9,230 bases of DNA. Origin: Flavobacteriaceae bacterium (GTDB lineage Bacteria; Bacteroidota; Bacteroidia; Flavobacteriales; Flavobacteriaceae). Made by a program: the position numbers and the translations under genes. The DNA is taken from NCBI GenBank assembly GCA_019752245.1, contig JAIEMH010000284.1:1-9230 (forward strand), read 5' to 3'. Numbering within the stretch: the stretch's first letter is position 1; each line of letters begins with the position of its first letter. This document shows positions 1 to 6,319 of the stretch, in pieces. The notes beneath the pieces were generated by a model. The model had not been told where the DNA came from, made no database searches, and saw only the letters and a program-made list of their open reading frames with translations.

Positions 1-93
1 ACCTTTTACTCCAACTAATTCGCCTTTGTCATTAGACTTTCCACAGCTCACTAATAGAGTTAAAACAGATGCAAATGCAATGAACTTCTTCAT
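1..93 (-). CDS. gldK: GldK, gliding motility / type IX secretion lipoprotein (N-terminal 31 codons only)
   Basis: The minus-strand reading frame starts at ATG (93-91) and runs off the left edge. The visible peptide begins MKKFIAFASVLTLLVSCGKS, a short lipoprotein signal peptide: basic start, hydrophobic core at residues 4-15, lipobox L-V-S-C with the lipidated cysteine at residue 17. The residues after it (GKSNDKGELVGVKG) match the GldK mature N-terminus as I remember it from Flavobacterium. GldK is an outer-membrane-associated lipoprotein that forms a periplasmic ring with GldN in the type IX secretion and gliding machinery, and gldL, gldM and gldN normally follow it. Only the signal peptide and 14 more residues are present, so the FGE/sulfatase-modifying-like domain typical of GldK cannot be checked. 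The call rests on the short peptide plus context. Its own promoter appears to lie at 197-226. Confidence 0.8.
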   Translation of the reverse strand, partial: MKKFIAFASVLTLLVSCGKSNDKGELVGVKG

Positions 94-133
94 ATAAATT
101 TGGGTTAATTATGTATTCTTATTTTAAAGGGCG

Positions 134-164
134 TAAACCTATCTATTATTTTTGAAAAAAACAA
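134..164 (-). promoter_or_regulatory. Secondary candidate gldK promoter (proximal)
   Basis: On the minus strand, TTG (164-162), a 20-base spacer and TAGGTTTA (141-134) resemble the Bacteroidota sigma-A promoter (TTG, 17-23 bases, TAnnTTTG), with the final G replaced by A. It would give a leader of roughly 35 bases before the gldK ATG. It is a poorer match than the upstream candidate at 197-226. Confidence 0.3.
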
Positions 165-196
165 TTTTTTGTATCTTAAAATTTTCAATTCTTGAC

Positions 197-226
197 CAAA
201 AATACAATAATATATTTATCGTCAAA
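197..226 (-). promoter_or_regulatory. Probable main gldK promoter
   Basis: On the minus strand, TTTG (226-223), an 18-base spacer and TATTTTTG (204-197) match the Bacteroidota -33/-7 consensus (TTTG or TTG, TAnnTTTG) exactly. Transcription would start near 190 and give a leader of about 95-100 bases before the gldK ATG. It lies just downstream, in the direction of transcription, of a terminator-like hairpin. This fits gldK being transcribed separately from the topA pair. Confidence 0.55.
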
Positions 227-247
227 ATAAAATCATCGATTAAGTGC

Positions 248-274
248 AAAAAATTACGTTTATTAACGTTTTTT
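248..274 (-). terminator. Weak bidirectional terminator-like hairpin after the arginase-like gene
   Basis: The inverted repeat ACGTT-TATT-AACGT (256-269) is flanked by A-tract 248-253 and T-tract 270-274, so read on the minus strand the hairpin is followed by AA and then six T. It lies about 75 bases past the stop of the arginase-like gene and before the gldK promoter, a sensible place to end the topA transcript. The stem has only 5 bp plus possible A-T extension, so it is a weak candidate. Confidence 0.35.
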
Positions 275-346
275 AATTGTTTTTATAAACTTAAACTTAC
301 AAATATAACAAAATATGGTTTTATAAGATTTTTATTTGCTAAAATG

Positions 347-1498
347 TTACAAGACACTTTTTCGCTGTGCTTTCCACCATCTTTCAGGAAACTCTTGATT
401 ACAAGCAGCTAAATAATCCTCATGCGTACAAGGTAATAACGTATTCTTTTTTAATTTATTGTTAAGATTTGTAAAAAAAGGTATCTCAATCCACCATCGC
501 TCAGTTTTATTACTTTTATAAAATATTATATCCTCATCTTCTAATGGAACAGTGTATTTAATATAATTTGACTTACTTCCAAATGGGTATTCATTAGATC
601 TATAATGAACGCCTTCTATAAAATACCAAATTATCTGAGCAACTAACATTGCTTCTTGTTTAGAACCGTTATGATTAAAAATCCCTAATGATGATACTTT
701 ATCACTTATACCTGCATATCTAGCCAATGAACATATCTCTTTTCCATTAAATCCGTTGGGTTGAAAGGTAGTGAAATTTCCTGAATCCGAGGATTTTACT
801 GATGTTAAATCTATACTTATCAAGTCAGCATCTCTAAAAACCGGTTCCGAAATCGATATATTATTACAAACTTCACCAAGACGAAATGCATCAAAAAATA
901 ATTTTTCGATTAAATCTATCTCTTCTTGAGAGTTAAAATAGGTTTGAAAACCAATATTACTGTAATTAAAAAGGTTGTTTGGCTCTTCAACAATGATTTT
1001 GGTCAAATAAGATTCGGAAGAAATGGTTCCGTCTTGCTTTCCAAAATCAAATTTTGTATCTATAGAAACCATGTTTACCATTTGCTCTAAATCGTCATAA
1101 CCACGATAAAGAGCATAAGTCAAATCTTGAGATCCACCTATAATTATTGGTATTACTTTATTCTTAAGCAATTTAGACGCTACCTTTTGGACAGCAAAGT
1201 AAGTATCTTCAATAGAATCACCAGGTAAAATATCACCTAAATCGGCAATAGTTTTACTCCAATTCCCAGGAAACAAACCATACAACTGTCTCCTAATATG
1301 AGACAAATCGATTTGATTAGTATTGTTTTCAGCACCTCTATTTTCTGAAACTCCAATTATTGCAATATTAATTTTATTGATATCTGGAAAATCTTCAATA
1401 GTATGAAACACAATTTTACTAGATAAATGCTGCGATGACATTCGTTTTAAATCTATAATCAAATCGGTTTCTAATGGTGTAAGAAAGTCGAATTCCAT
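347..1498 (-). CDS. Arginase/formimidoylglutamase-fold protein with degenerate metal site (probable pseudoenzyme)
   Basis: This 383-residue protein belongs to the ureohydrolase (arginase, agmatinase, formimidoylglutamase) superfamily. The N-terminal signature is visible at residues 48-74 (GVSENRGAENN, then HIRRQLYGL). The three metal-binding blocks can be located but are altered. GGDHS has become GGSQD (121-125), so the histidine ligand is Gln. DAHxD has become DTKFD (147-151), so the second histidine is Lys. SxDxDxxDP has become SIDLTSVKSSD (228-238), so one Asp is Thr. Three of the six usual manganese ligands are therefore missing, and hydrolase activity is unlikely. No cleaved signal peptide is evident, suggesting a cytoplasmic protein. 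The ATG at 1498 follows the topA stop by 6 bp, so the two are probably cotranscribed. gldK lies next downstream. Annotation pipelines would call it formimidoylglutamase; the fold is well supported, the activity is not. Confidence 0.82.
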   Translation of the reverse strand: MEFDFLTPLETDLIIDLKRMSSQHLSSKIVFHTIEDFPDINKINIAIIGVSENRGAENNTNQIDLSHIRRQLYGLFPGNWSKTIADLGDILPGDSIEDTYFAVQKVASKLLKNKVIPIIIGGSQDLTYALYRGYDDLEQMVNMVSIDTKFDFGKQDGTISSESYLTKIIVEEPNNLFNYSNIGFQTYFNSQEEIDLIEKLFFDAFRLGEVCNNISISEPVFRDADLISIDLTSVKSSDSGNFTTFQPNGFNGKEICSLARYAGISDKVSSLGIFNHNGSKQEAMLVAQIIWYFIEGVHYRSNEYPFGSKSNYIKYTVPLEDEDIIFYKSNKTERWWIEIPFFTNLNNKLKKNTLLPCTHEDYLAACNQEFPERWWKAQRKSVL

Positions 1499-1504
1499 TT
1501 GTTT

Positions 1505-4018
1505 TTACTTTTTTGTAGTTGTTTTTTTGGTCGCTGATTTCTTAGCTGGAGCTTTTTTAGCAGCCGTTTTCTTCGCAGGCGATTTTTTCTCAATCATTTC
1601 TTGAACCTCTGCTAATGTTAATTTTGACGCATCAACATCTTTACTCAATTCAATTTTGATTTTACCTTTTGTAATTTCAGATCTACCCCAACGTGCTTTT
1701 TGAACCAAAATTCCTTCTGCTTCCCAATTGTGGATTACTTTATCAATATTTTTTTGAAGTTTATCTTCAATCAATTCTTCAATATCATTTTGAGACAAAT
1801 TATCGAAATTGTATTTTTTAGAAACATTAATAAAAATTCCATTCCATTTGATGAATGATCCAAAACGTCCTGTACCTTTTTGAACAGCTTCTCCTTTATA
1901 AACAGCAATTGGTGCATCGGCTTCTGTTTTTTCGTCGATTAAAACTTTGGCTCTTTCCAAATCTACATCCAAGGGTTCTTCACCTTTTGGAAGTGAAACA
2001 AATACTTTTCCGAAACGGATAAAGGGTCCAAAACGACCTAAACTTACCTCAACTTCTTCTCCTTTATAAGTTCCTAAGGCTTTTGGAAGTAAAAATAAAT
2101 TCAATGCTTCTTCCAAAGTTATGTTACCCATATTTTGTTCTGGACGCAAACTTGCAAATTTCTTTTCTTCGTCTTCGCTATCTCCAATTTGAGCCATAGC
2201 ACCAAATTTTCCTAAACGAACCAAAACCGTTTTACCCGATTCTGGATGTTTTCCTAAAATTCGTTCACCACTTTCTCTATCGGCATTGGCTTCTACATCT
2301 TTCACATTAGGATGGAATTTATCATAAAACTCCTGCATCATTTTAGTCCAATTGATGTTTCCTTCTGCAATTTCATCAAAATCTTGTTCCACTTTGGCAG
2401 TGAAATTATAATCTAAAATTGCATCAAAATTCTTAACCAAGAAATCGGTTACGATATTTCCAATATCAGTTGGAACCAATTTTCCTTTATCTGAACCCGT
2501 ATTTTCTTTTAAAATAGTATCAGAAACTTTACCTGATTGCAATGTCAATTGGGTATATTTACGTTCTTGACCTTCAAGCGTTCCTTTTTCTACATAACTT
2601 CTGTTGATGATAGTAGAAATAGTTGGCGCATACGTTGACGGACGACCAATTCCTAATTCTTCTAATTTTTTTACCAACGCAGCTTCTGTATAACGACTTG
2701 GCGGACGCGAATATCTTTCGGTTGCCGTGATGTAATTGTTAATCAATTTCTCGTTTACTTTCATTGCTGGCAACATTCCTTCTTGTTCGTCATCATCATC
2801 GTCATTTCCTTCTAAATACACTTTTAGGAAACCTTCAAACTTGATAACTTCTCCAGATGCTGTAAAAACTTCTTGATGATTATTGGCTTCGATTTTTACG
2901 TTTGTTCTTTCCAATTCGGCATCAGCCATTTGAGAAGCTAATGTTCTTTTCCAAATTAAATCGTACAAACGAGCTTGATCTCTATCAATATTAACCGTAT
3001 GACGCGACATGTCTGTAGGACGAATCGCTTCGTGTGCTTCTTGTGCGCCTTTGCTTTTATTGGTAAATGTTCTTGGCTTAGAATATTCTTTTCCATACGA
3101 ATGAATGATTTCGGCTTGCGCTGCATCCATTGCATCTTTCGAAAGGTTTACACTATCGGTTCTCATATAAGTGATAAGTCCGGCTTCGTATAAACGTTGT
3201 GCCAATTGCATGGTAATTCCTACTGGAAGATACAATTTACGTGCCGCTTCTTGTTGTAAAGTTGACGTTGTAAATGGTCCAGCTGGAAATTTCTTGGTAG
3301 GTTTAGTTTCTAAATCAGCTACCTTATAATTAGAACCTATATTTTTAGCTAAAAAATCTTCAGCTTCTTTTTTCGTATTAAAATTCTTTGGAAGTTTCGC
3401 TTTGAAAGCTCTTCCTGCTTCATTCACAAACTCGGCAACAACTGAATAACTTGCGATCGCTTTAAAGTTTTGAATTTCGCGTTCGCGTTCTACAATTAAT
3501 CTTACAGAAACCGATTGAACACGTCCTGCAGAAAGTCCGCCCTTGATTTTTCTCCACAATACTGGAGACAATTCGTAACCTACCAATCTGTCTAAAACCC
3601 TACGTGCTTGTTGTGCATTAACTAAATTGTAATCTATTTCTCTTGGATTTTCAATTGCCTTTAGAATAGCAGTTTTGGTAATTTCGTGGAAAACAATTCG
3701 TTTAGTTTTGTTTTTATCCAAATTTAATTCCTCAGATAAATGCCAAGAAATGGCTTCTCCTTCGCGGTCCTCATCGGAAGCCAACCAAACCATATCGGCT
3801 TTTTTCGCTAATCCTTTAAGTTTGGTAACCAATGCTTTTTTATCGGCTGAAACTTCGTACTTGGGTTTGAATCCGTTTTCGACATCTACTCCTATTTCTT
3901 TGGAAGGCAAGTCGGCAATATGACCATAACTTGATTCTACTTGGTAGTCTGCGCCAAGAAATTTCTCGATGGTTTTTGCTTTTGCTGGTGACTCTACTAT
4001 TACTAAATTCTTTGCCAT
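1505..4018 (-). CDS. topA: DNA topoisomerase I (type IA)
   Basis: An 837-residue type IA topoisomerase that relaxes negative supercoils by cutting one strand through a 5'-phosphotyrosine link. The TOPRIM domain occupies roughly residues 3-125, with the catalytic Glu at 9 (VIVESPAKA) and the acidic triad in SDEDREGE (81-88). The active-site tyrosine is Tyr284 in LITYMRTDS. A central gate domain follows to about 570 (GIGRPSTYAP at 456-465). The C-terminal part has three short repeats of the type GRFGxFIxxG (about 602-612, 660-670 and 715-727) in place of cysteine zinc fingers; I see no cysteine in the whole protein. It ends in a lysine/alanine-rich tail (811-837, repeated PAKK and AAKK), likely a flexible nonspecific DNA-binding tail. 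A run of five Asp lies at 406-410. It is first in a minus-strand pair with the arginase-like gene and divergent from miaB. All catalytic residues are intact. Confidence 0.97.
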   Translation of the reverse strand: MAKNLVIVESPAKAKTIEKFLGADYQVESSYGHIADLPSKEIGVDVENGFKPKYEVSADKKALVTKLKGLAKKADMVWLASDEDREGEAISWHLSEELNLDKNKTKRIVFHEITKTAILKAIENPREIDYNLVNAQQARRVLDRLVGYELSPVLWRKIKGGLSAGRVQSVSVRLIVEREREIQNFKAIASYSVVAEFVNEAGRAFKAKLPKNFNTKKEAEDFLAKNIGSNYKVADLETKPTKKFPAGPFTTSTLQQEAARKLYLPVGITMQLAQRLYEAGLITYMRTDSVNLSKDAMDAAQAEIIHSYGKEYSKPRTFTNKSKGAQEAHEAIRPTDMSRHTVNIDRDQARLYDLIWKRTLASQMADAELERTNVKIEANNHQEVFTASGEVIKFEGFLKVYLEGNDDDDDEQEGMLPAMKVNEKLINNYITATERYSRPPSRYTEAALVKKLEELGIGRPSTYAPTISTIINRSYVEKGTLEGQERKYTQLTLQSGKVSDTILKENTGSDKGKLVPTDIGNIVTDFLVKNFDAILDYNFTAKVEQDFDEIAEGNINWTKMMQEFYDKFHPNVKDVEANADRESGERILGKHPESGKTVLVRLGKFGAMAQIGDSEDEEKKFASLRPEQNMGNITLEEALNLFLLPKALGTYKGEEVEVSLGRFGPFIRFGKVFVSLPKGEEPLDVDLERAKVLIDEKTEADAPIAVYKGEAVQKGTGRFGSFIKWNGIFINVSKKYNFDNLSQNDIEELIEDKLQKNIDKVIHNWEAEGILVQKARWGRSEITKGKIKIELSKDVDASKLTLAEVQEMIEKKSPAKKTAAKKAPAKKSATKKTTTKK

Positions 4019-4038
4019 TTACTTTTTTGTTTGTGTGG

Positions 4039-4046
4039 CAAAAGTA
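4039..4046 (-). promoter_or_regulatory. Candidate -7 box for topA
   Basis: On the minus strand TACTTTTG fits the Bacteroidota -7 consensus TAnnTTTG and lies about 20 bases upstream of the topA ATG. No TTG is present at the expected -33 distance (around 4064-4070), so the promoter is incomplete or relies on other contacts. Confidence 0.35.
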
Positions 4047-4125
4047 GAAGTTTTTTTTAGATTTTTAGTTTTTGATTGAATTTTTAAAGGATTTTGATGA
4101 TTTGCAAATACAAAAAAGGAATAAA

Positions 4126-4231
4126 AACTAGCCCTGATTGAAAGGAAAAACCTTTGCTTTTTCGCAAAGTTTTGGGATGAAAGCAGGAAAATGGATTGCC
4201 GATAAATCCCGAGCCATTCGCTCCTTAATAA
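4126..4231. repeat. Structured intergenic block resembling a dispersed flavobacterial element
   Basis: This block in the topA-miaB spacer is richer in G+C than its surroundings and has several self-complementary segments. CTTTGC (4152-4157) pairs with GCAAAG (4164-4169) and extends through AAAA/TTTT with one bulged C. GGATT (4193-4197) pairs with AATCC (4205-4209). GAGC (4211-4214) pairs with GCTC (4220-4223). Its edges, TAGCCCTGATTGAA near 4129 and CGCTCCTTAATA at 4219-4230, resemble a sequence I recall many times between genes of Flavobacterium genomes. That is memory, not a search. It could be an interspersed repeat or a structured RNA. The strand is undetermined and no protein is encoded. 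Confidence 0.4.
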
Positions 4232-4257
4232 AAGAATGTTAAACATGGTCTGCCATC

Positions 4258-4289
4258 TTGTCAGATTTTAGAATTTAGTATTATCTTTG
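4258..4289 (+). promoter_or_regulatory. miaB promoter
   Basis: TTG (4258-4260), a 21-base spacer and TATCTTTG (4282-4289) match the Bacteroidota consensus fully. Transcription would begin near 4295, about 20 bases before the miaB ATG. The predicted leader opens with a tiny hairpin, CGAG-AAA-CTCG (4295-4305). This is the best placed promoter for the plus-strand gene run. Confidence 0.65.
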
Positions 4290-4316
4290 TAGTCCGAGAA
4301 ACTCGAAGATTATTTT

Positions 4317-5762
4317 ATGGAAAAGGAAATTGATGAACAATTGCAAGGACAAAGTCTAGTTCTTGATACGAAAATAGAAAATACGAAGAAACTTTATATA
4401 GAAAGTTATGGTTGCGCTATGAATTTTTCTGATAGCGAAATTGTAGCTTCCATCTTGTCTAATAATGGCTACAATACTACTCAGGTTTTGGAAGAAGCCG
4501 ATTTGGTTTTGGTAAACACTTGTTCTATTCGTGATAAAGCAGAGCAAACTATTAGAAAGCGATTGGAGAAATACAATGCTGTAAAAAGAACCAATCCGAC
4601 AATGAAAGTTGGGGTTTTGGGTTGTATGGCAGAACGTTTGAAAGAGAAATTTCTAGACGAAGAGAAAATTGTAGATATGGTTGTTGGACCAGATGCTTAC
4701 AAGGATTTACCCAATTTACTTGCCGAAGTTGAAGAAGGTCGTGATGCTATAAACGTAATTTTAAGCAAAGAAGAAACCTACGGAGATATTTCGCCAGTGC
4801 GCTTAATGAGCAACGGAATTACAGCTTTGGTATCTATAACTCGTGGTTGTGATAATATGTGTACGTTTTGTGTTGTACCTTTTACTCGTGGTCGTGAAAG
4901 AAGTCGTGAGCCACAAAGCATTATGGCAGAAATTCAGGATTTGTGGGACAAAGGTTTTAAAGAAATTACGCTTTTGGGTCAGAATGTTGACAGTTACCTT
5001 TGGTATGGCGGCGGATTGAAAAAAGATTTTGTGAATGCGAGTGAAATGCAAAAAGCGACTTCGGTAGATTTTGATAATTTACTGGAAATGGTTGCTGTTG
5101 GTTTTCCTAAAATGAGAATCCGTTTTTCTACTTCAAATCCTCAAGATATGCATGAAAGTGTGTTGCATGTTATTGCGAAATATCCAAATATTTGTAAGCA
5201 CATTCACTTGCCGGTTCAATCTGGAAGCAACAGAATTTTAAAGGAAATGAATCGTTTGCACACGCGTGAAGAATACATGACGCTGATTGATAAGATTAAA
5301 ACCATAATTCCAGAAAGCTCGATTAGTCAAGATATGATTGCTGGTTTTCCGACAGAAACGGAAGAAGATCATCAAGATACTTTATCTTTAATGGAATATG
5401 TAAAATATAGTTTTGGATATATGTATTCGTATTCTGAACGACCAGGAACATTAGCTGGAAGAAAAATGGACGACGATGTTCCAGAAGAAACCAAAGCCAG
5501 ACGTTTACAAGAAATTGTAGATTTACAACAGAAACATGCTTGGCAAAGAAGTGAAGAATTTATTGGTAAAACAGTTGAAGTTTTAATCGAGAAATTATCT
5601 AAAAAATCTAAAGAAGAGTTTTCTGGAAGAAATTCACAAAGTATTACGGTTGTTTTTCCTAAAGAAGATTATAAAATTGGAGATTTTGTAAATGTAAAAA
5701 TTGAAAGTTGTACTAGTGGTACTTTGAAAGGAATTGCAGTTGGGTATTCTGAGATGAATTAA
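4317..5762 (+). CDS. miaB: tRNA-2-methylthio-N6-dimethylallyladenosine synthase MiaB
   Basis: A 481-residue radical SAM methylthiotransferase that adds a methylthio group to N6-isopentenyladenosine at position 37 of tRNAs reading U-initial codons. The N-terminal MTTase domain (about 25-145) carries the three cysteines of the auxiliary 4Fe-4S cluster: Cys33 (YGCAMN), Cys69 (NTCSIR) and Cys103 (LGCMAE). The radical SAM core (about 165-400) has the CxxxCxxC motif at Cys178, Cys182 and Cys185. The TRAM RNA-binding domain fills about 410-478. The length is typical for Bacteroidota and every cluster ligand is present. It heads the plus-strand gene run, has its own promoter at 4258-4289, and is divergent from topA. 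An inverted-repeat cassette begins only 4 bases after its stop codon, so read-through into the following genes may be altered. Confidence 0.97.
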   Translation: MEKEIDEQLQGQSLVLDTKIENTKKLYIESYGCAMNFSDSEIVASILSNNGYNTTQVLEEADLVLVNTCSIRDKAEQTIRKRLEKYNAVKRTNPTMKVGVLGCMAERLKEKFLDEEKIVDMVVGPDAYKDLPNLLAEVEEGRDAINVILSKEETYGDISPVRLMSNGITALVSITRGCDNMCTFCVVPFTRGRERSREPQSIMAEIQDLWDKGFKEITLLGQNVDSYLWYGGGLKKDFVNASEMQKATSVDFDNLLEMVAVGFPKMRIRFSTSNPQDMHESVLHVIAKYPNICKHIHLPVQSGSNRILKEMNRLHTREEYMTLIDKIKTIIPESSISQDMIAGFPTETEEDHQDTLSLMEYVKYSFGYMYSYSERPGTLAGRKMDDDVPEETKARRLQEIVDLQQKHAWQRSEEFIGKTVEVLIEKLSKKSKEEFSGRNSQSITVVFPKEDYKIGDFVNVKIESCTSGTLKGIAVGYSEMN

Positions 5763-5766
5763 AAAG

Positions 5767-5829
5767 TTTTAGCCACGAATTTCACGAATTTTCACGAATT
5801 AATTTTGTCTAAAAATTTCACGAATTATA
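5767..5829. repeat. Left repeat cluster: four direct copies of CACGAATT
   Basis: CACGAATT occurs at 5774-5781, 5783-5790, 5793-5800 and 5819-5826, all in the same orientation. Successive starts are 9, 10 and 26 bases apart. The outermost copy is embedded in TTTTAGCCACGAATTT and the innermost in ATTTCACGAATTATA; both of these have exact reverse complements on the other side of the gene. The cluster fills nearly the whole gap between miaB and the GxxExxY gene. Confidence 0.85.
5800..5807 (+). promoter_or_regulatory. Candidate -7 box for the GxxExxY gene inside the left repeat cluster
   Basis: TAATTTTG fits TAnnTTTG and begins in the last base of the third CACGAATT copy, about 36 bases before the ATG. 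There is no TTG at the usual -33 distance; the nearest is TTTC at 5780-5783, with 16 bases between. If it is used, the repeat array would supply the cassette with its own promoter. Confidence 0.3.
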
Positions 5830-5842
5830 AAATAAATACAAA

Positions 5843-6223
5843 ATGGAATTATATAAGCAGGACGAATATTATAAAGTAGTTGGATTGTGTATGGAAGTTC
5901 ATAGAATTCTCGGTGGCGGACTTTTGGAAGCAGTTTATAAAGAAGCATTAGAAATTGAATTTACAAATCATAACATTCCTTTTGAAAGAGAAAAAGAATT
6001 TATAATTGAATATAAAGGTCATACTTTAAAAAAAAGATTTTATGCAGATTTTGTAGTTTATGATGAAATAATTTTAGAAGTAAAAGCTACAAAATTATTA
6101 ATAGACGAAAACATTGCGCAAACATTAAACTACATGAATATTACAAAAAGTGGACTAGGAATTCTAGCAAACTTTTCAAATAAATCATTACAGCATAAAA
6201 GAGTTGTACTATATAATTCGTGA
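5843..6223 (+). CDS. GxxExxY family protein (PD-(D/E)XK nuclease-like fold)
   Basis: This 126-residue protein has the family signature G-L-L-E-A-V-Y at residues 26-32. A PD-(D/E)XK-type core follows, with Asp69 (YADFVV) and Glu79-Val-Lys81 (LEVKA), then a conserved-looking helix with Gln93 (AQTLNYM). The length is normal for the family, and neither a signal peptide nor a membrane segment is seen. The family is widespread and often multicopy in Bacteroidota, Verrucomicrobia and Planctomycetes. Its function is not established; the core suggests nucleic-acid cleavage or binding. The gene is visibly more AT-rich than its neighbours. Its last codons and stop (AAT TCG TGA) are supplied by the right-hand repeat unit AATTCGTG. 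The ATG at 5843 is the first start after the left repeat cluster and gives the expected N-terminus. It appears to be cargo or driver of the surrounding inverted-repeat cassette, unrelated to its neighbours. Confidence 0.9.
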   Translation: MELYKQDEYYKVVGLCMEVHRILGGGLLEAVYKEALEIEFTNHNIPFEREKEFIIEYKGHTLKKRFYADFVVYDEIILEVKATKLLIDENIAQTLNYMNITKSGLGILANFSNKSLQHKRVVLYNS

Positions 6224-6317
6224 AATAATTAAGCTGAAAAATAAAATTAGTGACAATTCGTGTAATTCGTGGCAAAAAAATAAGCTCGTTTAAAATAAGT
6301 AAAATTCGTGGCTAAAA
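6212..6317. repeat. Right repeat cluster: four copies of AATTCGTG, with two candidate outer ends
   Basis: AATTCGTG, the reverse complement of the left unit, occurs at 6215-6222, 6255-6262, 6264-6271 and 6303-6310. The first overlaps the stop codon of the GxxExxY gene. Two copies are followed by an outer-end-like sequence: GGCAAAA at 6271-6277 and GGCTAAAA at 6310-6317. Only the second is an exact complement of the left end. It finishes 2 bases before the activator's ATG. The cluster is therefore longer and less compact than the left one. Confidence 0.85.
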
Positions 6318-6319
6318 AT

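Larger units (their letters stand above)
5767..6317 (+). mobile_element. Candidate inserted cassette: GxxExxY gene within nested CACGAATT inverted repeats
   Basis: A 551-bp block lies between miaB and the activator gene. Its ends are a perfect 16-bp inverted repeat: TTTTAGCCACGAATTT at 5767-5782 and its reverse complement at 6302-6317. Beyond one mismatch the match continues for 2 more bases. A second perfect 15-bp inverted pair, ATTTCACGAATTATA at 5815-5829 and its complement at 6212-6226, hugs the single gene. The gene is about 27% G+C by hand count, against about 35% in a sampled 240-bp stretch of miaB. I see no clear target-site duplication and no transposase. Mobility is inferred from structure only, and the boundaries could instead end near 6277, at a second copy of the outer end. 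Confidence 0.5.

Noticed and set aside
152..412. 86-codon plus-strand open frame over the gldK spacer and the end of the arginase-like gene
   Set aside because: Its product is low-complexity Lys/Phe/Ile-rich, matches no family, and it overlaps a real gene on the other strand as well as the gldK promoter and terminator-like hairpin.
4036..4050. Sigma-54 (-24/-12) promoter around TGGCA in the topA spacer and again near 6270
   Set aside because: TGGCA is present in both places, but no TTGC element lies at the required distance.
4019..4246. 75-codon minus-strand open frame immediately before topA
   Set aside because: It is contiguous with the topA start only because no stop intervenes. The product is low complexity, and the region holds the structured block and the topA -7 box.
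4803..5051. Minus-strand open frames inside miaB and plus-strand open frames inside topA
   Set aside because: They are antisense shadows of genes whose catalytic motifs are complete.
5760..5770. Target-site duplication flanking the cassette
   Set aside because: The bases outside the 16-bp ends (AAAAAG on the left, ATATGG on the right) share no convincing duplication. Only A/T-rich similarity is seen.
5767..5829. CRISPR-like array of CACGAATT units
   Set aside because: The unit is only 8 bases, the spacing is 9-26 bases, the spacers are not spacer-like, and the units are inverted across the gene. No cas genes are present.
6308..6319. GTG start for the sigma-54 activator, adding four residues
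   Set aside because: These codons are part of the outer inverted repeat, and the homologous N-terminus as I recall it begins at the ATG at 6320.
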